Below, one piece after another: positions 61,048 to 64,000 of a stretch of 64,000 nucleotides of DNA. This DNA is from Acanthosepion esculentum (taxonomy: Eukaryota; Mollusca; Cephalopoda; Sepiida; Sepiidae), in the NCBI GenBank assembly GCA_964036315.1, contig CAXIWW010000817.1, positions 5,739,501 to 5,803,500 of the forward strand. The letters run 5' to 3'. Position numbers and translations under genes: made by a program. How positions within the stretch are numbered: the first letter of the stretch is position 1; the number at the start of each line of letters is the position of its first letter. Below the pieces are notes generated by a model. The model had not been told where the DNA came from. It searched no databases and saw only the letters and a program-made list of their open reading frames with translations.

Positions 61048-62382
61048 GGGATTTTTCATTTGGTCAGATAGTAAAAAGTACAGCTTTCACCAGGTGCGCG
61101 GTATGTCGTCTGACAATTTACAGCGTCCGAATTCCAGTCCGCACAATAAGACTGCCTTTCTAATTTTGCTTTTTTATAGAATCCACAAAATATTGCTGTC
61201 CAATTGTCGCGAATCTCTTGCCTTATCCATAATTACTAAAGTTTTTTCGACACCTTGATTAGAGTCGAGTCGAAATTCAACGGTATGGGGACTAGTGTTA
61301 GCTCATTTGCGGAAATTGTCATGCGGACCTAAACTAGGTAATCAGTCATATTTCACTTGTTTATAACTTTTTTCCAGTAAAAGAAATATTTTCAAAATGG
61401 GTATCAAATTGTGTGCAATTATGTCTTTGGTCTATGAATAGAGGGATTTTTCATTTGGTCAGATAGTAAAAAGTACAGCTTTGCCCATGTGCGCGGTATG
61501 TCGTCTGACAATTTACAGCGTCCGAATTCCAGTCTGAACAATAAGACTGCCTTTCTAATTTTGCTTTTTTATAGAATCCACAAAATATTGCTGCCCAATT
61601 GTCGAGAATTTCTTGCCTTATCCATAATTACTAAAGTTTTTTCGACACCTTGATTAGAGTCGAGTCGAAATTCAACGGTATGTGTACTTGTGTTAGCTCA
61701 TTTGCGGAAATTTTCATGCAGCCCTAAACAGGGAAATCAGTCATAATTCACTTGTTTATAACTTTTTTCCAGTAAAAGAAATATTTTCAAAATGGGTATC
61801 AAATTGTGTGCAATTATTTGGTTGGTCTATGTTTACAGGGATTTTTCATTTGCTCAGATAGTAAAAAGTACAGCTTTCACCATGTGCGCGGTATGTCGTC
61901 TGACAATTTACTGGGTCCGAATTCCAGTGTGCACAATAAGACTGCATTTCTAATTGTTCCTTTTTATAGAATTCAGAAAAATATTGGTGTCCAATTGTCG
62001 GGAATTTCTTGTCTTATACATGATTACAAAAGTTTCTCAACACCTTGATTAGAGTAGAGTCGAAATTCAACGGAATGTTGAATTGTGTTAGTTCATTTGC
62101 GGAAATTGTCATGCGGCCCTAAACTGTGAAATCAGTCATATTTCACTTGTTTATAACTTTTTTCCAGTAAAAGAAATATTTTCAAAAAGGGTATCAAATT
62201 GTGTGCAATTATTTGGTTGGTCTATATATACAGGGATTTTTCATTTGGTCAGATAGTAAAAAGTACAGCATTCACCTAATTAAAAAAGTTTTTTTTGACA
62301 CCTTGATTAGAGTCGATTCGAAATTCAACGGTATTGGGACTTGTGTTAGCTCATTTGCGGAAATTGTCATGCGGCCCTAAAC
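61048..62382 (+). repeat. Satellite C, right block (395-bp units)
   Basis: The landmark gggatttttcattt is at 61048, 61443, 61838 and 62233, exactly 395 bp apart each time. Orientation is the same as in the left fragment (plus), although the B and D between them are inverted. The first three units are full length; the fourth is shortened. The block ends with atgcggccctaaac, directly followed by the rest of an A monomer. Confidence 0.95.
62233..62382 (+). repeat. Shortened fourth unit of satellite C
   Basis: After acagcattcacc the sequence jumps to taattaaaaaag, skipping about 137 bases that contain gcgcggtatgtcgtctgac and gtccaattgtcgg in the other units. The rest continues normally through attcaacggtattggg to the A boundary. 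Confidence 0.85.
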
Positions 62383-64000
62383 GGTCCACATTTGAGCGTC
62401 TTTGTAGATTCCGTCCAGCAGCATGGACCTGTTGGCTTCCGGTCCATATTTGAGCGTCTTGTGTAAGATGATACACTACGTCCAGCAGCCCTGTTTCTGA
62501 TCTCTTGGTTTCTGGTGCATATTTGAGCGTCTAATATAAAAAGATAAACTACGTCCAGCAACATGGACTCTGATCTGTTGGTTTCCGGTCCATATTTGAG
62601 CCACTAATCTAAGATTATAGATTACGTCCAGCAGCATGGCCTCTGATCTGTTGGCTTCCGGTCCATATTTGAGCGTCTTGTGTAAGATAATGCACTAATC
62701 CACCAGCCATGGTTCTGATCTGGTGGTTTCTGGTGCATATTTGAGCGTCTAATGTAAAAAGATAAACTACATCCAGCAGCATGGCCTCTGACCTGTTGGC
62801 TTCCGGTCCATATTTGAGCCTCTTGTGTAAGATGATACACTACGTCCAGCAGCCATGATTCTGATCTGTTGGATTCTGGTGCATATTTGAGCGTCTAATG
62901 TAAAATGATAAACTACGACCAGCAGCATGGCCTCTGATCTGTTGGTTTCCGGTCCATATTTGAGCCCCTAATGTAAGATATTACATGACGTCCAGCAGCA
63001 TGGCCTCTGACCTTTTGTCGTCCGGTCCATATTTGAGCGTCTTGTGTAAGAAGATACACTAAGTCCACTAGCCATGATTCTGATCTGTTGGTTTCTGGTG
63101 CATATTTGAGCGTCTAAATTAAGATTTTAGTTTTCCGTCCAGCAGCATGGCCTCTGACCTGTTGGCTTCCGGTCCATATTTGAGCGTCTTGTGTAAGATG
63201 ATACACTACGTCCAGCAGCCATGATTCAGTTCTCTTGGTTTCTGGTGCATATTTGAAAGTCTAATGTAAAAAGTAAACTACGTCCAGCAGCATGGCCTCA
63301 GATCTGTTGGTTCCCGGTCCATATTTGAGCGTCTAATGTAAGATTTTAGACTACGTACAGCAGAATGGCCTCTGACCTGTTGGCTTCTTGTCCTTATTTG
63401 AGTGACATGCGTAAGATGATACACTACGTCCAGCAGCCCTGTTTCTGATCTCTTGGTTTCTGGTGCATATTTGAGCGTCTAATGTAAAAAGATAAACTAC
63501 GTCAAGCAGCATGAACTCAGATCTGTTGTTTTCTGGTCCATATTTGCGCGTCTAATGTAAGATTTTAGACTACGTCCAGCAGCATGGACTCTGAACTGTT
63601 TCCTTCCGGTTCATATTTGAGCGTCTTGTGTAAGATGATACACTACGTCCAGCAGCCATGATTCTGATCTCTTGGTTTATGATGCATATTTGAGCGTCTA
63701 ATGTATAAAGATAAACTACGTCCAGAAGCATGGCCTCTGATCTGTTGGTTTCCGGTCCATATTTGAGCGTCTAATGTAAGATTTTAGACTACGTCCAGCA
63801 GCATGGCCTCTGACCTGTTGGCTTCCGGTCCATATTTGAGCGTCTTGTGTAAGATGATACACTACGTCCAGCAGCAATGATTCTGCTCTGTTGGTTTCTG
63901 GTGCATATTTTGAGCGTCTAATGTAAAAAGTTAATCTACGTCCAGCAGCATGGCCTCTGATCTGTAGGTTTCCGGTCAATATTTGAGCGTCTAATGTAAG
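62383..64000 (+). repeat. Satellite A, right block (73-bp monomers)
   Basis: Same 73-bp family and orientation as the left end. It begins in mid-monomer with ggtccacatttgagcgtc. The first two monomers carry small deletions (gtctttgtagattccgtcc, catggacctgttgg). The gattctg or gtttctg subtype recurs near 62489, 62708, 62855, 63077, 63225, 63440, 63659 and 63878, mostly 217-224 bp apart with two steps near 147, so the trimer HOR is present but interrupted. The block runs off the window. Minus-strand open frames (for example 63716-63979) are repeat translations. Confidence 0.95.

Overview
The window is satellite DNA from end to end. I find no protein-coding gene, tRNA, rRNA or recognisable transposon. 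The organism is a eukaryote, probably an animal, because of the arrays of diverged monomers, higher-order repeats (HORs) and CpG-to-TpG style decay; I recognise none of the four families, so species and chromosome position are unknown. The four families, named here only for convenience, are: A, a 73-bp monomer in a 219-bp trimer HOR (about 8% of the window); C, an AT-rich 395-bp unit (about 3%); B, a 59-60-bp monomer with many subtypes (about 20%); D, a C/G-rich mixture of 31-bp and 43-bp monomers (about 69%).

The layout is nested and partly mirror-symmetric: A+ (1-3464), C+ (3465-3985), B+ (3986-9039), D+ (9040-29366), B+ (29367-31976), orientation switch, B- (31977-34769), D- (34770-58738), B- (58739-61047), C+ (61048-62382), A+ (62383-64000). 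A and C keep the same orientation on both sides, while the B-D-B module inside is an inverted pair. The A monomer cut at 3464 resumes at 62383 with only about six bases missing, so about 58.9 kb sits inside a single A monomer. The C unit cut at 3985 resumes at 61048 with about 121 bases missing. The mirror is supported by diagnostic monomers at matching spacings in both arms (537 vs 539 bp in outer B, 1129 vs 1130 bp in inner B) and by shared variant modules in the outer parts of both D arms.

Inside D, recent segmental tandem duplications are visible: 434 bp, 1.63/1.70 kb, 2.39 kb and 1.09 kb in the left arm; 223 bp, five copies of a 1.65-kb unit, 1.93 kb and 210 bp in the right arm. Several insertions or deletions equal sums of the 31- and 42/43-bp monomers.

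The D monomer contains no stop trinucleotide on either strand, so very long open frames exist in all frames (up to about 830 codons). They are products of the repeat and should not be annotated as genes. There is no set of genes working together here; what is worth studying is the concentric satellite-in-satellite architecture and the 50-kb inverted core, which if transcribed could give long double-stranded RNA (inference).
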